Of a DNA stretch of 64,000 bases, positions 37,585 to 49,707 are shown piece by piece. How positions within the stretch are numbered: the stretch's first letter is position 1; each line of letters starts with the position of its first letter. The stretch lies in contig OY744612.1 of NCBI GenBank assembly GCA_963556255.1, positions 25,470,940 to 25,534,939 of the forward strand, written 5' to 3'. The stretch is from Allolobophora icterica. Lineage: Eukaryota; Annelida; Clitellata; Crassiclitellata; Lumbricidae. The position numbers and the translations under genes were made by a program. The notes beneath the pieces are model-generated. The model did not search any database, had not been told where the DNA came from, and worked only from the letters and a program-made list of their open reading frames with translations.

Positions 37585-37652
37585 AGCAAAAACTGGAAAC
37601 CTGCCAGCAGATTTACCGATTAGGTAAATCTGCTGGCAGGTGTAACGCTTAA
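37585..37652. other. Small insertion forming a perfect hairpin, copy B only
   Basis: The arms CCTGCCAGCAGATTTACC and GGTAAATCTGCTGGCAGG are perfect 18-bp inverted repeats around GATTA. The surrounding 60 or so bases are missing from copy A near 1,872. Confidence 0.8.
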
Positions 37653-37740
37653 TGTCGTATGGACGCCCACATCATGCATTTAATTACAGATGGTAAAATC
37701 AACATTGTAACTTCAAATCATCAGGCATTGCACTTTTATA

Positions 37741-38188
37741 TAGGGGTCAGCCGGAAATCGCCTCGGACATTTGCCTCGGCCGAATATCCCGTTTTTTGGC
37801 ACTATTCGGAAGTATTCGCCTCGGCAAATACTGTACACACAAATAGTTGCTTGCCTGCCTCACATGTCGGAATTTGTAGGCTCATAATATCAGCTTTGTG
37901 CTGGATCTAGCATATTCGTTTTGAAGAAGAAAAGTACAAAAAACACCAACACCGGAAGTCCACAACGAAAGTCAAGTCCATTTCATTGATTATTTCTTTA
38001 TAAAATTCAAAATGTATGGCATTTATTACAAGCACAGAAATTTCTTTCGATAATTTTTCATTACATGAAAATGTGAAGCTTCGCATACGGAACAAATGGT
38101 ACTCGGTTCGTACCCGGATCCGGCAAATAGTACATCCAAATACTTGGATTCGGTACTCGGTGGAAAATGTCTACGCGGCTGACCCCTA
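37741..38188. mobile_element. hAT-type element (TAGGGGTCAGCCG), copy B only
   Basis: The element is 448 bp with termini TAGGGGTCAGCCG and CGGCTGACCCCTA and exact 8-bp duplications CTTTTATA. The copy A site (1,951-1,958) is empty. It contains no transposase. Confidence 0.9.
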
Positions 38189-38395
38189 CTTTTATACCAC
38201 CGTAGCATCATGCTGTCTCCTCGGCTTGATCTTCCCGGACTCTGACCTGGCACCGGAACGGACAGGGCGCACATGGCTATTGCGGACTTCATTTGATATT
38301 GCGTCGGTTAATAAGCTGGTCTCCCTGGTGTGGCTTTTGTGTGGCGCTGAGAAGTTTCGGAGATTTACATTTACATTTACATACAGAAATATTAA
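38189..38395 (+). repeat. SINE-like repeat, copy B
   Basis: This is the version of the 1,957-4,026 repeat without insertions. It runs from ACCACCGTAGCATC to GGAGATTTACATTTACATTT. Confidence 0.6.
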
Positions 38396-38691
38396 AATTG
38401 AAATGTTTCCAGAAGCAGTACTATGCATATGATACCTCGGGCAAATAACATTTACAATGTGATTTAAATCATATAAAGTAACAAATGTGATTTAAATTCA
38501 CATATAATAAACACATTAGTGAATTCTGTTGGCAATGAGTTTGAGAGATCGAGATCGAGAGATCAGGATCGACTAAGAACGATCGAGATCGAGAGAGATG
38601 GTCCACAAGTAAGAATGGAAAGCTAACTTTGTTTTGTGCAAGCAAAATCTTTTTGATATTTATTGGAACGTACTTTTGACAAAACAACAAT

Positions 38692-38935
38692 AGACGTGGG
38701 GCGTGGTCGCTCAGTGGTAAGTTCGGCGCCTTGTGACCGAAGGGTTGCAGGTTCGAATCCCACTTTAGTCGTTGCGTACGGACCTTGGGCAAGTCCTTCA
38801 CTCGCAATTGCTCGTGGCGCTTCGGCGTGAAAATTCCGGCACAGTATCAAATGCTGTAGTCGGGAGCGCCTCTGAGTAGTAGTTGACTTCGAGAGGCGCT
38901 ATAGAAATATCCGGAATAAATTTTTCTTTAAATTT
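38692..38935 (+). repeat. tRNA-derived SINE, copy B only
   Basis: The pol III A box is GTGGTCGCTCAGTGGTAAG, and the B box is GGTTGCAGGTTCGAATCCC 40 bp later. A body with GGACCTTGGGCAAGTCCTTC and the 3' word GAGGCGCTATAGAAAT follow. The site is empty in copy A near 4,360. A related, more diverged copy is at about 47,785-47,975. Confidence 0.85.
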
Positions 38936-39278
38936 GTTTTTAAATTTAAACATCAACAAAATTGCAATTTATTTACAGACACCACTTATAATATTCCTAA
39001 ACTGCAACTAAACTAAGGTTGAAGGTCGTTTGAATGACGGGTCACTGTTATGAATTTTGTTTAGGAATATGGATTATGAAAGTCACCAATAATAGAATGT
39101 CGATTTGTTATTTCTTTACTGGTCTCCAATTCAAACTCATAAATAATAAATAGGTTATTTAGCAGAATTCTAAGACAATATAAAAACTTTTACTGTACTT
39201 AATCTTAAACAATTTTACATTACTTATTACGTTTGTAAGTAATGTGAAAAATTATGTAAAAATTACACATTTGCCTAC

Positions 39279-39584
39279 CTCCAGTGCCCTCCAAAATGTC
39301 TGCAATGTGGCCTTGATTTGATGCACGAAGACAATCGATTGTAAAATAGTAGTTAGTTAGACTGCAACGTCTCAATATATTTAGTAGTTCCTCATTTTGT
39401 TCGTATTTTGCTCATTTACTTTGAATAAAATCTATCTGCCTTTTATTGATAACTTTCTTTGAAAATAATAAGCTGACCAGTTCACAAGGGTCAACAATGT
39501 CAGTCAAGGTTTCTAGGTTGTCATCTAGTATGTCAATTTCTTTCTTGTTCAGAGGCCAATCAAGAACAAACTCCACTCTGTACT
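39279..39584 (-). pseudogene. CARD-like exon of gene 2 (second CARD), copy B, with nonsense codon
   Basis: This 306-nt phase 1-1 exon is paralogous to 4,738-5,043, with intact acceptor TTGCCAG|AG and donor GAG|GTAGGC. After NKRQIDFIQSK the Arg codon CGA of copy A is TGA here (39,414-39,412), about 60 codons in, inside the CARD core. Downstream codons remain open and similar. If the exon is included, the TRADD-N part is lost. If skipped, the frame is kept. Confidence 0.78.
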
Positions 39585-39838
39585 CTGGCAATAAACACAC
39601 ACAAACAAAGGCACACAACAATAAAATCCTAATAAAAGGTAAGTTTTTAGCTTTCAGAACCGTTTTGTAACCAACCTGAAAGGCTCTGTCTGTCTTGTGA
39701 TCCAATGTATGGATTAAATATGACTCGTAACACAGAATCAGACACTGTGCAGTAATGCCTGTCCAATTCGTTTGATGCAGTGCAATTGCCAACTGATTAC
39801 GGCGCTCATCTTGTAACACGGAAAGTATGGGTTCAAGC

Positions 39839-40189
39839 CAGGGCTGTAGTCGAGCGTATACGCGGGTATACAGCGTATACTTACCTCTAGAGAAATTTGA
39901 GAGCGTATACTCATGGCTGTAGACGAGGGTATACGCGGGTATACAGCGTATACTTACCTCTGGAGATGAAATTTTGAGAAAAAGAGAGGTTTTCAAAGGT
40001 TTTTAGGGCCAATGACTAAAAAAAACAAGGTCATCAACTTTTTCAGAGACGAAATCGTAAAATGTCTGAAAATTTTCTGAGAATTGGTGAAAAGTCTGAA
40101 ATTTTTCCTTAAAAAAGGTCTTCAAATTTTTTTACGCCGCTGGTCACCGGTAGCGTATACTCACCTCAAATTTTACCACTACAGCCCTG
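39839..40189. mobile_element. hAT-type MITE, CAGGGCTGTAG family, copy B
   Basis: The element is 351 bp with CAGGGCTGTAG and CTACAGCCCTG ends and exact 8-bp duplications GTTCAAGC. The copy A site near 5,290 is empty. It is the same family as 3,521-3,896, at an independent site. Confidence 0.9.
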
Positions 40190-40403
40190 GTTCAAGCCTC
40201 TCGAGACGGCTACTGTGCAGGGACCTTGAGCAAAACCTCCACTCACAATTGTTCAGCGCCATCAATTGATGCTTGGTCATGAAATAGGGGTGCTTAATAA
40301 ATGCATAATTTAATAATAATTGCAAGTAGTCTCCATCACCAACCAACTTGCAACCAGTCTATTATTGAATAGTAAATGGCACATTTACGTATGCATTGTT
40401 CAC

Positions 40404-40731
40404 CAGTGTTTAATCTAGTCTGAGGGGGGAAACAAGGTTTGTCGGGGAGGACCAACAAGGGGCGACCTTTTTTGGTAATTTCATCCGTGTTCCAAACGTT
40501 TCTGGAATTTCATCTTAACAAAAAAGTTTATGTCTTTTTTTTAGTAATTCATCCGACTTTTTCGGAAACTAAAAACTTTTACGACCTTTTTTTTAGGGAT
40601 TCATCTCTCAAAAACTTTCATATATCTTATTCTGTTATTTTATTCTTATATTACTCGTTTACTCGTCTCTGGAGCGAAACATAAATCCTGGGGGGAATTC
40701 CCTCCCAAAAAGGTGTCTAGATTAAACACTG
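40404..40731. mobile_element. MITE, CAGTGTTTAATCTAG family, 9-bp target duplication, copy B
   Basis: The ends are CAGTGTTTAATCTAG and CTAGATTAAACACTG. The exact 9-bp duplication ATTGTTCAC lies at 40,395-40,403 and 40,732-40,740. Copy A has the empty site (GCATTGTTCACGAC near 5,500). Confidence 0.88.
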
Positions 40732-41300
40732 ATTGTTCACGACTTTGTGACTGTACAAACAGAGATGATTTTCCTGTTAATCTCCACTATGGGAAACAGA
40801 TGACTACACACACTCAATAACTAGGCCTAGCAGAAATGGGAAAAGAAGAACTGACAGTTCAAGACCAGGCTAGAGTCATGGACAAGAACTGAGCAACCTT
40901 ACCCAGTAGTTTCAAAGCCTAATTACAAGAACAGATATCAAACATTCCAGACAGTAGTGATTCTGAGTAACCTTCTCCCGAATCAACCCTTGAACATTTC
41001 TATTACAGCGTGGGCTTGTTAACACAAAGTTGCAAAGGACATGTTTTATAATAAAGCGTTTAAATCAGACCGCATATCAAAATGAATAATGCTGAAAAAG
41101 GCAATATTCAGCGCTAAACTGCAGTTCTTTTTTGACGCATTAACCAGTACGGCAGGTTAAGCTAGTAGTTTTGGAGAAGATAACACCACTTCATGCTAAG
41201 CAGAATGGTGCAAAAACCAGCAGCGTGTAATCGAGTTCACAACGTGCAAACTAACATAAAGGATTTTTGCGTAACTAAAACTAGCATAATGGTTACAGAC

Positions 41301-41564
41301 CTCCATTTCCTCGCACCCAGTTGACCAAATGTGTCTGATGAGTATCAGTTAGTGCCCTGATTAGGTCTTGATGCTTATTGTTTTCGAAAGTGAGTTCAAG
41401 AAGTCTCTTATTCTTTTCAAAAGTCGTTGCTTTACTCTTGACCTCTGCAATTTCCATAACTGTTAGACTTTTACGCATCTTGTCCAGAAGTCCAAATTCT
41501 GATTCCATTCGTTCTATTAGCATTTCTTTTTGATTCTCCGTGTTTTCTTTGTCACTTCCTTCAT
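41301..41564 (-). CDS. CARD-like exon of gene 2 (first CARD), copy B, intact
   Basis: This 264-nt phase 1-1 exon has acceptor TCTCAG|AT and donor GAG|GTCTGT. It encodes a CARD-like domain: IERMESEFGLLDKMRKSLTV, then MEIAEVKSKATTFEKNKRLL and DLIRALTDTHQTHLVNWVRG. The LLDKM-x(5)-L-(T), EIxxIKSK-like, (F)EKNKxLLxL and ALxxTxQxHLVxxI spacing is that of invertebrate CARDs. The copy A version has a stop in place of Lys after DKMR. The order on the minus strand is linker, this CARD, second CARD, TRADD-N-like. Confidence 0.78.
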
Positions 41565-41616
41565 CTGAGACATTGGCAAGGCACAAAGATTGTCAGCACG
41601 TTTTTGAAAACAGTTA

Positions 41617-41654
41617 TAGTTCATGTGAAATACTTCAGTATTGATTATCAGAGT

Positions 41655-41714
<60 letters not shown>

Positions 41715-41826
41715 TATATATATAAAATATATATATATACTGATATATATATACTGATATATATATATATATATGTGTGTATATATTGAATTAATCAATA
41801 CTGAAGTATTTCACAATGAACTATAG
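41617..41826. mobile_element. Fold-back element around a (TA)n array, copy B
   Basis: The arms TGAAATACTTCAGTATTGAT and ATCAATACTGAAGTATTTCA are inverted, extend to ATAGTTCA and TGAACTAT, and enclose (TA)n at 41,656-41,775. It is probably a MITE with an expanded TA core. Copy A keeps only the left arm. Confidence 0.65.
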
Positions 41827-41983
41827 CACCTGACCATAAAATTTTATTTTTAGAAAATCACTTCTCCTGAATGGTATGTCATTTTCAAATATATGATAAG
41901 AATTACCAACTTAAAACTCAGGCAGATTTTCAACAGATAATGAACACCAGCGTGTTATAATTGAAAGAAATTATTTATCCAAC

Positions 41984-42067
41984 CTGGAACAGGAGGAATT
42001 CCTTGAGCTGGCTGACCAGTACCAGGTCCAATGCTCTGCATTTTCTGTCCATTTACTCCTGCCATCC
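41984..42067 (-). CDS. Gly/Pro/Ser linker exon of gene 2, copy B
   Basis: This 84-nt phase 1-1 exon has acceptor GCCTTAG|GG and donor TTCCAG|GTTGG. It encodes MAGVNGQKMQSIGPGTGQPA then QGIPPVP. It is conserved with 8,254-8,337. A hAT element begins 14 bp upstream of the exon, so any branch point must lie inside the transposon. Confidence 0.6.
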
Positions 42068-42081
42068 CTAAGGCACAAGCA

Positions 42082-44038
42082 CAGGGCATTTTTTAACATG
42101 TTGACTGGTGGGGAAATTCCCCACCAGCCCTCTCAAATTCCCCACCAGTCCTTGCCCTTTTCCCCACTAGTGAATTTGCCCTTTTAAGTCCCAAATAATT
42201 ATTTTTTTGTCAGTTTTGTGACCTTATGCATATGATATACTGTAAATGCAAACCACAGCAGACGTGATCTTTATAATTTATATTTCTTTGGTCACCAATA
42301 GTCTGCCACAGCAGACGTTAAATCTTTATTATTTAGCCTAGGCCTATATTTCTTTGGTCACAATAGTCTGCCACAGCAGACTTTAGATCATTATTATTTA
42401 TATTTCTTTGGTCACCAGTAGTTTGCTCTTTGCTGTTGTTTACGTCTTCGGTGTGTTGACATTTCTAATTTTATCATTTTAAAGTGAAAACTAAACATAA
42501 ACCAAAACCGTAAAACTGAAAATTGGGTAGTGGTTACGATAAAGCTAATCTCTAGGGATTGGGATTTATCCAATTTACGCAAGAATAATATTGGTTAAAT
42601 TACAAGCATGCCGAGTACAGAAAGAACTAAGAAACGCAAAGCAGATTTGCTTTTGGATAGCGCTAAGAAATGTCAGAAGCTCAAACGGTTAGGCCTACAC
42701 ACTTTTAACCTGTGCGAGTAAAGAACCAAGTCAATCGTTAACTGTTGCGAGTCAGGCAGCAAGCGAATGCGAATCGTCAATTGTAGCAAATGATGTAGCA
42801 AATGCAGCAAGTCAATCATCAATGATTTTGTTGAGTCTGTATGCTAATCCATCGTCAAGTAGGCCTAAGTCTGCAACACGTGTCAACGAACTTATTCAAC
42901 TTACCGATGCAGGTTTGTCAACTAGGCCTATATATATATAGTCAACCGATAAGTTTGACATCAGTTAAGCGATGTAAAGTTCAGAACAAAAGAAACAGTG
43001 TTTCTTTTTACAAAGGGATATAGCTAGACTTGAATAGTTTATTAAAGAACAACAACGAACTAGAGATATTTGACGCTACTAAAGATTCAAAGAAGCGTGT
43101 GCATGTGTCTTGTAAATTGTGTCGTCAGTAAGCTACATAGATGAGGCCAAAATGTATTTGAGAAACTCAGAAACGGCACTGTGCCCATCGCAGTAGGTGT
43201 CAGAGTTGCTGGTGAAGATCGTTTAAAGTTAATAGTAGGTCATTTTGCAATCTGAAGCACACAATGCCGTTAAAGATCGAGACAACTACATAAGGAATGG
43301 GAGAAGGGAAGCGATAAGCATCCTTGGCTTAAAATCTTGAAAACTCATAAAGCTACATATTTTGGTGCATCGAAGAATAAGATGAAGTTGCTGCATTCTG
43401 AGCTCAAAGATGCCAAACAGTGTCCTCGACATCATGAAGGACGTTTCGCTCAGCATCAGGTACAATTGGTGCGATAAAATAGGCTATTGAGTAACAATCA
43501 TGGCTGCAAGGCTGTGTGGAATAAACTAGAGCAAAATTGGAACCGTGAAGAGAAGGCTGAAGCTCGAGGTTTCACAAAGACTTGGAGTGACAGACAAATT
43601 TGGATATCTGCATAAATTGGCGATATCTTGGATGTAGGCCTATACCAAACTTTACAGAAACAATTTCACCAAGATGATCTTGTCCTTTGTGACATACGGA
43701 GATGGCGCTCTTAGGAAGCTTCAACTGATGAAAAATGGACCGTATCCAGGTAAAGGTACTTGTTAGAACAGAAAATGGCTGTACTAAATGTTTATTGTTT
43801 ATTTGACAATTATATAATAATAATAATAAATATTAAATTAATATTAAATTAAATTATGACATTAAATAATAAATTAAATAATATAAAATATTATAATAAA
43901 TAAATTATTAGTAATTATTCCTGTGCCCCACAGCTCAGAAAGGTTTCTCTGACACAGTGCTTCTTGACTTAAATTACGCGCGAAAAATGCCCTTTTTCAA
44001 AATTCCCCACCAGTGAAAATTTCTTAAAAAATCCCCTG
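42082..44038 (+). mobile_element. hAT element, degenerate, copy B only
   Basis: The insertion is 1,957 bp with termini CAGGGCATTTTTTAA and TTAAAAAATCCCCTG, subterminal GGTGGGGAATT-type inverted words, and exact 8-bp duplications CACAAGCA (42,074-42,081 and 44,039-44,046). Copy A is empty near 8,391. Broken frames include a basic start MPSTERTKKRKADLLLDSAK (42,608), a short LEIFDATKDSKKRVHVSCKL zinc-finger-like piece and HPWLKILKTHKATYFGASKN (43,319). The catalytic and dimerisation parts are missing. Confidence 0.88.
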
Positions 44039-45212
44039 CACAAGCATGCTGATAATCAAGTTACTCATATTAAAATTCGAATTGCTTTAAATAAGTAAAA
44101 AGACGATAATTAATTTTCTCCATCATTGTTTTGATAGACAGGCCCAATCCCATACATATTATCTTGCTTGTTAATGCAGTAGGTTCTTTCCAATATCTTA
44201 CCTGCCTAACTCTGGATTTGAAGCTAGTACCAAACCTGACCCAATATGCCTCCTCTATTTTGACGCATTTTTCAGTTGGTACTTTTCTATATTAAAATAA
44301 AAAATAAAAAATATTTCATGCAAAAGTAATTTTAATTTTGCTAGTTGTTTATGTCACTACTGTTACCATTACATTCAGTGATATTCAGTATTTACGATTT
44401 ACGAGTAACATTAGTACAAAAAAACATTACTAAGCATAGTGTATGGCCTAGAAAGGGATCAAGAGAGGAGGTCCATGGGGGTGACACCATGACTTACCGC
44501 ACTGGGTGACACCAACCCTAGTGACGCCACTGCACCATTGCTACCTCTTTCAAGTATTAGCACCAAACCATTTCAGGCATTGTATAGGCCTATATGCATG
44601 ACTAGCACATACCGATAATCCTTAAGAGTCAAAATGAAGCTAGTGCATGCAGTTGCCCCAAAGGCAAACCATAAGAATGGTTACTATAGTATCACAGTTT
44701 AGAATGTAATTCACTCTTCCCTGGGAAGCCAATGGTATGATTTCTGCACTGACATTGAGGTATATGTTCACACTGTCGCAAACACCTCCCTCACTACCCT
44801 TTCACCAGGCCGAGTCGTGGTAGAAGGAAAGTCTGCGGGGTCTACCTCACTGTGGAGCTTTTGTTATAGCTCAGGCCAAGGTATTCGAGTCAAGCTCTCT
44901 CAACGACTTCGTCGTCAGAAGCTTGACTCGAATACCTTGGCCTGAGCTATAACAAAAGCTCCACAGCGAGGTAGACCTCGCAGACTTTGTGTTTAAGCTA
45001 GAGTCGTATCGAAATGTCGATGATATCGAAGTTCGTCGTCGAAAGCGAACTCTTCTTGCGAATAACAATTATAAAAGAATCCAACGTTGTTTCATTTATT
45101 AATTTCCAGAAATTATTTTTTTATGTTAATTTTGGAAAAATGGGAACTTGGCGGCTCCTAAAAATCGGCGGCCCTAGGGGGCTGCCTAGTTTGCCTAACA
45201 GACGAACCGGGC
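44039..45212. other. Shared noncoding sequence with a local inverted repeat
   Basis: The stretch aligns with 8,389-9,360. The inverted repeat at 44,845-44,975 is described in the findings. After about 45,060 it diverges from copy A. No gene was seen. Confidence 0.5.
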
Positions 45213-45257
45213 CCGAGTATACGCTGTATACCCGCGTATACCCTCGACTACAGCCCT
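45213..45257. mobile_element. Partial CAGGGCTGTAG-family MITE end
   Basis: The bases GAGTATACGCTGTATACCCG to CGACTACAGCCCTG match the inverted terminus of the MITEs at 3,521 and 39,839. The other end was not found. Confidence 0.6.
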
Positions 45258-47143
45258 GGGTATGATTAACAAAGTTGTCATTCATCATATCCGAAATTCT
45301 AAAGAACATTTTAACATTTTTTAAGTTTCGACTTCTTTAAAGCTACTGTATTTTTACTTCTTTCAATAGTAAAAATCACAATGCAATATATTTACAATGT
45401 ATATAAATCAGACTGTTATTAATGTTCGTTTTAAAAGTAACTTTTCAATTTTTGCATCCGTTTCGTTTAATCTTGTCAGCTTCAGAGGACTTCGCCCCCG
45501 GACCCCCTGAGGAGAGGTTTCCCAACACCCTTGGACCGATCTTGGGGGCATCGCCCCAGTCCCCATAACGCACTCGCCATAGTCCAGTAATTTCCACAAA
45601 ACTCCCTGGCAACCTACTCCCGACCCAGGCCATGGACCCCTATTTTGGTCTTCACGCCAAGGCCAAGCGGAAGAGAGTAATAAACTATTCTAATCTGTTA
45701 GAGAAATCCGATCAAAAACCGATATATGTACGTAGACATAGGGACGTATTTATCAAGCAGGAAATTAATATCGCTCCTTCTCATCTCATCTCATATACCT
45801 TTATGCCGCGGTCATTCGAGGTCTCGTATACCTCTGTCATAACGTTTGTGGCAATTATACATCAAGACACTTACTGTACCACCTAAGATTTACACAAAAG
45901 CACAGTACGCATGGGTAACTCACTTAACTATACCTAGCTGAGCTCAGTCAAACAATGACGCAAGGCCAAGAGGGGGAGGATTGGAAGTGGTTCGATGTGT
46001 CTTGTTTGATTAATTAATGAAAACTGCTGCTGTTTTTTCAGTTTTCATTCAAACCACTTCATTGTTTGTTTAGTAATAACTTTTTGCTAGAAATCTTCTG
46101 AAAAAATCGATTTTTAAAGTAAGTATTCTTCTTTCTTAGACACGGCTAAAAATCGAGGACACCCAAATCCACTACAGTTTAGCCTGTAGCCTATACCAGT
46201 TTTAGGTACGTAAGAAATTCCGGTTTGAACATCCGGACATGTAAGGCCTACCTGTGGCACTCTACAATTCCTCACCGAAATATGAAAAGCGGATTTCCTA
46301 GGCGACGACTTGGACAAAATTTTATGAAAACTATGCGCAAATCGTCATCAGTACACCTTTGTTACTTTGTTACACAACTAAACAACAGAATCTCACTATC
46401 GACCTGTTTTTAACTCAAAACTGTTAACTCGCGATTTCCTTTGCGTGTGTTAAGCCTATAGTGCCACGCAGGCTACCTGTTGGTTCACACCTACATGTAA
46501 GTACAACCCATGTTCGTATACGCTAAGTGAGCTATAAGTCTGCTAACCAGGACAGCATACGAACAGCAACTATACGCTCCACACAAAACAAACAACTATG
46601 TGCACATGGATGTTAGCTAACTCATATAGTTACTGCATGAAGAAATTTCACGCTAGGTTTTACTCATATAACAAATAATTACGTTTGTTATAAGAAATCT
46701 CAAACCACTTCCTTTTTAAGAATCACGCCGCCGTCGCTTTTGAATGCTTGTGTTGGTTGACATTTAGGCTATGAATCATAACTGCCTGCACTTGGCCGTA
46801 TGCGACTGGTCCACAAGTAGGTCAGAATTGTACTAAAATAGCAAACACCAAATTGATAAGAGACAGCCAATTTGGTATAGACAGCCAGTCACGTCTAAAG
46901 GTTGCCTTTCTACAATAGTTTTTATCCACTGTATAGAACATGAAGCATTCATTATATATATACAGCATTATAGATCAAGACGAAGACCAGTCAGGTAAAT
47001 ATACGTACCAGTACACGGCCGAGAGAGGCCTTGCCTTATGCAAAGACTCAGCAATCAACTTACATAATAATAGACAGACATATAAGCAGACGGAGACAGA
47101 AGGACAGGTTATATTAAGAGATATCGAGACATGCAGTTAGGAT
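45258..47143. other. Shared noncoding sequence
   Basis: The stretch aligns with 10,340-11,350 and 12,950-14,280. The RTE-like insertion and the long GA array of copy A are absent. No gene was seen. Confidence 0.5.
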
Positions 47144-47711
47144 TAGGGTTGCCACCCGTCCCGATTTTGTCGGGACTGTCCCGATTGCGAGGTAAATGTC
47201 CCGCATCCTTACTTGACCTACTCGGGACAACCAAATGTCCCTACTTTCAAATTTGAGGGTTCTTTTACCGAACTAAAGAAGGTTGTGGCTTACAAAACAG
47301 TAGCCGTACTATATTTGCTTAAAAACTTAATCTGATCGACAGAATCTGCAACTTTCTTAAAGTTAAAATATTTTTAAAAAAATCTCAGTAAGGAAACTGC
47401 AGAAATCAATGCTGGACAGTTCAACAATACTTAAATAGAATAGGCTACAATATAATACAAATTATAGAAATATATTTGTACCTAACGCAAAGTCTTTAAT
47501 AACGACATCTAAACACACCCTGACATCATTACAGTGTTCAAAATAATAAATCTGAATGTTAATCGTCTTTTAAAAATAAATTGTTTCTTTCCAAAAATAA
47601 TTACTAGGTTGCCCGACTTGCGCCTCTGGTCCCACATTGTGAGGTGTTTTACGATTTGGATGCTCCAAAATTGCGTCCCGACTTCCTAGTTTAGAAAGGT
47701 GGCAAATCTAT
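47144..47711. mobile_element. Probable hAT-type element (AGGGTTGCCACC), copy B only
   Basis: The left end AGGGTTGCCACCCGTCCCG and right end GGTGGCAAATCT are near-inverted. The sequence has no match in copy A. The target duplication is unclear (TTAGGATT and TTCAGGATT nearby). Confidence 0.5.
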
Positions 47712-47784
47712 TCAGGATTGACGGTAATTCGCTCTCTATTTGTCTGTTTGTTTGCTTATTTGTTTACGTGTTCGCCTGTTTGTC

Positions 47785-47975
47785 TGTTTGTGGGACGAGG
47801 TGTTGTAGCAGTATGTTCTGTGCCTTGTAACCGGAGGGTCGCAGATTCGAATCTACCTCAAGCCTCTGCGTAGCGACCCAGCGCCATCGATGTTCTGTCG
47901 TAAGGTCGTGTGCACTTCTGAACTTAGGAAGGAGGGCAATATCAAAATACACTTGTATTGTATTGTCGGTATGTA
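47785..47975 (+). repeat. Diverged tRNA-SINE-like repeat, copy B
   Basis: A B-box-like GGGTCGCAGATTCGAATC follows an A-box-like GTTGTAGCAGTATG region. It is weaker than the SINE at 38,692. Confidence 0.5.
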
Positions 47976-48093
47976 TGTCTGTCTGTCTGTTTGTCTGTCC
48001 TTCCTTTCACTTTCACGTAATCAGTTATTATAAGCAGGAATTAAGACATAGCGATTACCATATATCTATCTCTGCCTTTGAGGACAGATCATA

Positions 48094-48388
48094 TGAGATT
48101 CAGTCTAAACTTAAGATTCAGGTCTAAACTTAAGATTCAGGTCTAAACTTAAGATGCAGGTCTACACTTAAGATTCAGGTCTAAACTTAAAATTCAGGTC
48201 TAAACTTACAATTCTGGTCTAAACTTAAAACTCAGGTTTAAACTTAGGATTCAGACCTAAACTTAAGATTCAGGTCTAAACTTAAGATTCAGGTCTAAAC
48301 TTAAGATTCAGGTCTAAACTTACGATTCAGGTCTAAACTTAAGATTCAGGTCTAAACTTACGATTCAGGTCTAAACTTACGATTCAGA
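48094..48388. repeat. 19-bp minisatellite
   Basis: About 15 units of GGTCTAAACTTAAGATTCA with point changes. It is absent from copy A near 14,610. It shares AACTTAAG/TTCAG words with the 29-bp minisatellite but has a different period. Confidence 0.9.
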
Positions 48389-49707
48389 CTGAGAGTTAAG
48401 CGCGGGAATCGTCTAGTCTTCCGAACTGACTACAAACCTCGACAAGAGGCACAATCGCGAACACTCAGAAACGTACAACGAACTCAATACAACAAACATC
48501 CAAAGACCAAACTGTTCATTGGCTGAGATCGACCAGTTCTGAACACTCTCACCCACTTGGCGTGCAGATCTCAGACTTCGCGCGAGATCTCGTTGGTTTC
48601 AAACTGTACACCGGAAACGATGAATTCAAAGCGACTCGACGGTCGTCTGCTGTTCGTGATTGCCTTTGTGGCCCTATAGAAATAGTCTTTCAGCTTTCGT
48701 TAACAAAGATAGAGGCGCGCTTATCACATCACGTCCAGAGCATAAGTCTGTAACCGGATAGCGGTTGCAGTCTTTCGTTTATGGCCATTTTAGATAATGA
48801 GCAAATGCGCTGGGCCTATATAAATTTCTTCACCAATAATTAAGGCCGCATGTTGTGCTCTGTTGCGCAGTATATGCGCACAGCTCAGTCGAGATTGGGC
48901 CGAGCTCGTGAATGGTAAAGACGAGGTCTCAGTCGTGCAGTAAAGTTATGAAATTTTCATATTTTGGTATCGAAAATCAAGAGTTTAGATTACCGAATAA
49001 GTGTAATAGCAGAAACTCGCTGACGAACATTTGAAATCGGTTTTCAATTATAATTATTTCGACGAGATCTTCGAAATTTCGTGACCGTTGAAAATCAGTG
49101 TCTGGGTCGAATCGAGCGGCAGCCATTGTGGGACTCGAGTATTTCGGCAGGGAGAGTCCGAACACTCTTCCGAATTTCTACCTTAGTCAAAAAAGGATAA
49201 AATTTCAACTGTTATTTTGTACCAATGATCTGAAACAGTCATCACTCCTGATTTACGTCCCTTCCATTAAAAATTAATGTGCAAATAAGCGCCATAGTGA
49301 AGGTAAGACAGAATAAGGCAACATAAGGAAACACAGACAAGGACAGATTAGATCAGACTCATCGTAAATTATATCTCTTCCAACTTCAAATCCTGGTGGA
49401 GCTGTAAATAAGATAAACAAATTTCTGATTGGTTCGCCAAATGAAACGCCTAGTGACGACGCCGAGAACTACCACAGGAAACTCCACTCAGCGATGACGT
49501 AGTTCCGGCGAGGCCCAACATGGCGGCTCGTAGGCCTCGCTTTAGCGACGATCTACATGTCTATCTCGGTGAAATTCCACGAAAACGAGACGCAGGGAAT
49601 ACAGTGACCGAGACCGAGAAATTCTGGTCGACAATTATCCGATACCCGTCCGTTATCTTTAGTCTGCATGGTTCAAGGAGATTCATATTCAGTTCTAGGG
49701 CGTACCG
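48389..49707. other. Shared noncoding sequence
   Basis: The stretch aligns with 14,610-14,695 and 16,383-18,045, without the hAT and MITE insertions of copy A. No gene was seen. Confidence 0.5.

Noticed and set aside
38692..38780. Possible tRNA gene
   Set aside because: A and B boxes are present, but there is no complete cloverleaf, and the sequence continues into a SINE body with a LINE-like 3' end. The insertion is absent from copy A.
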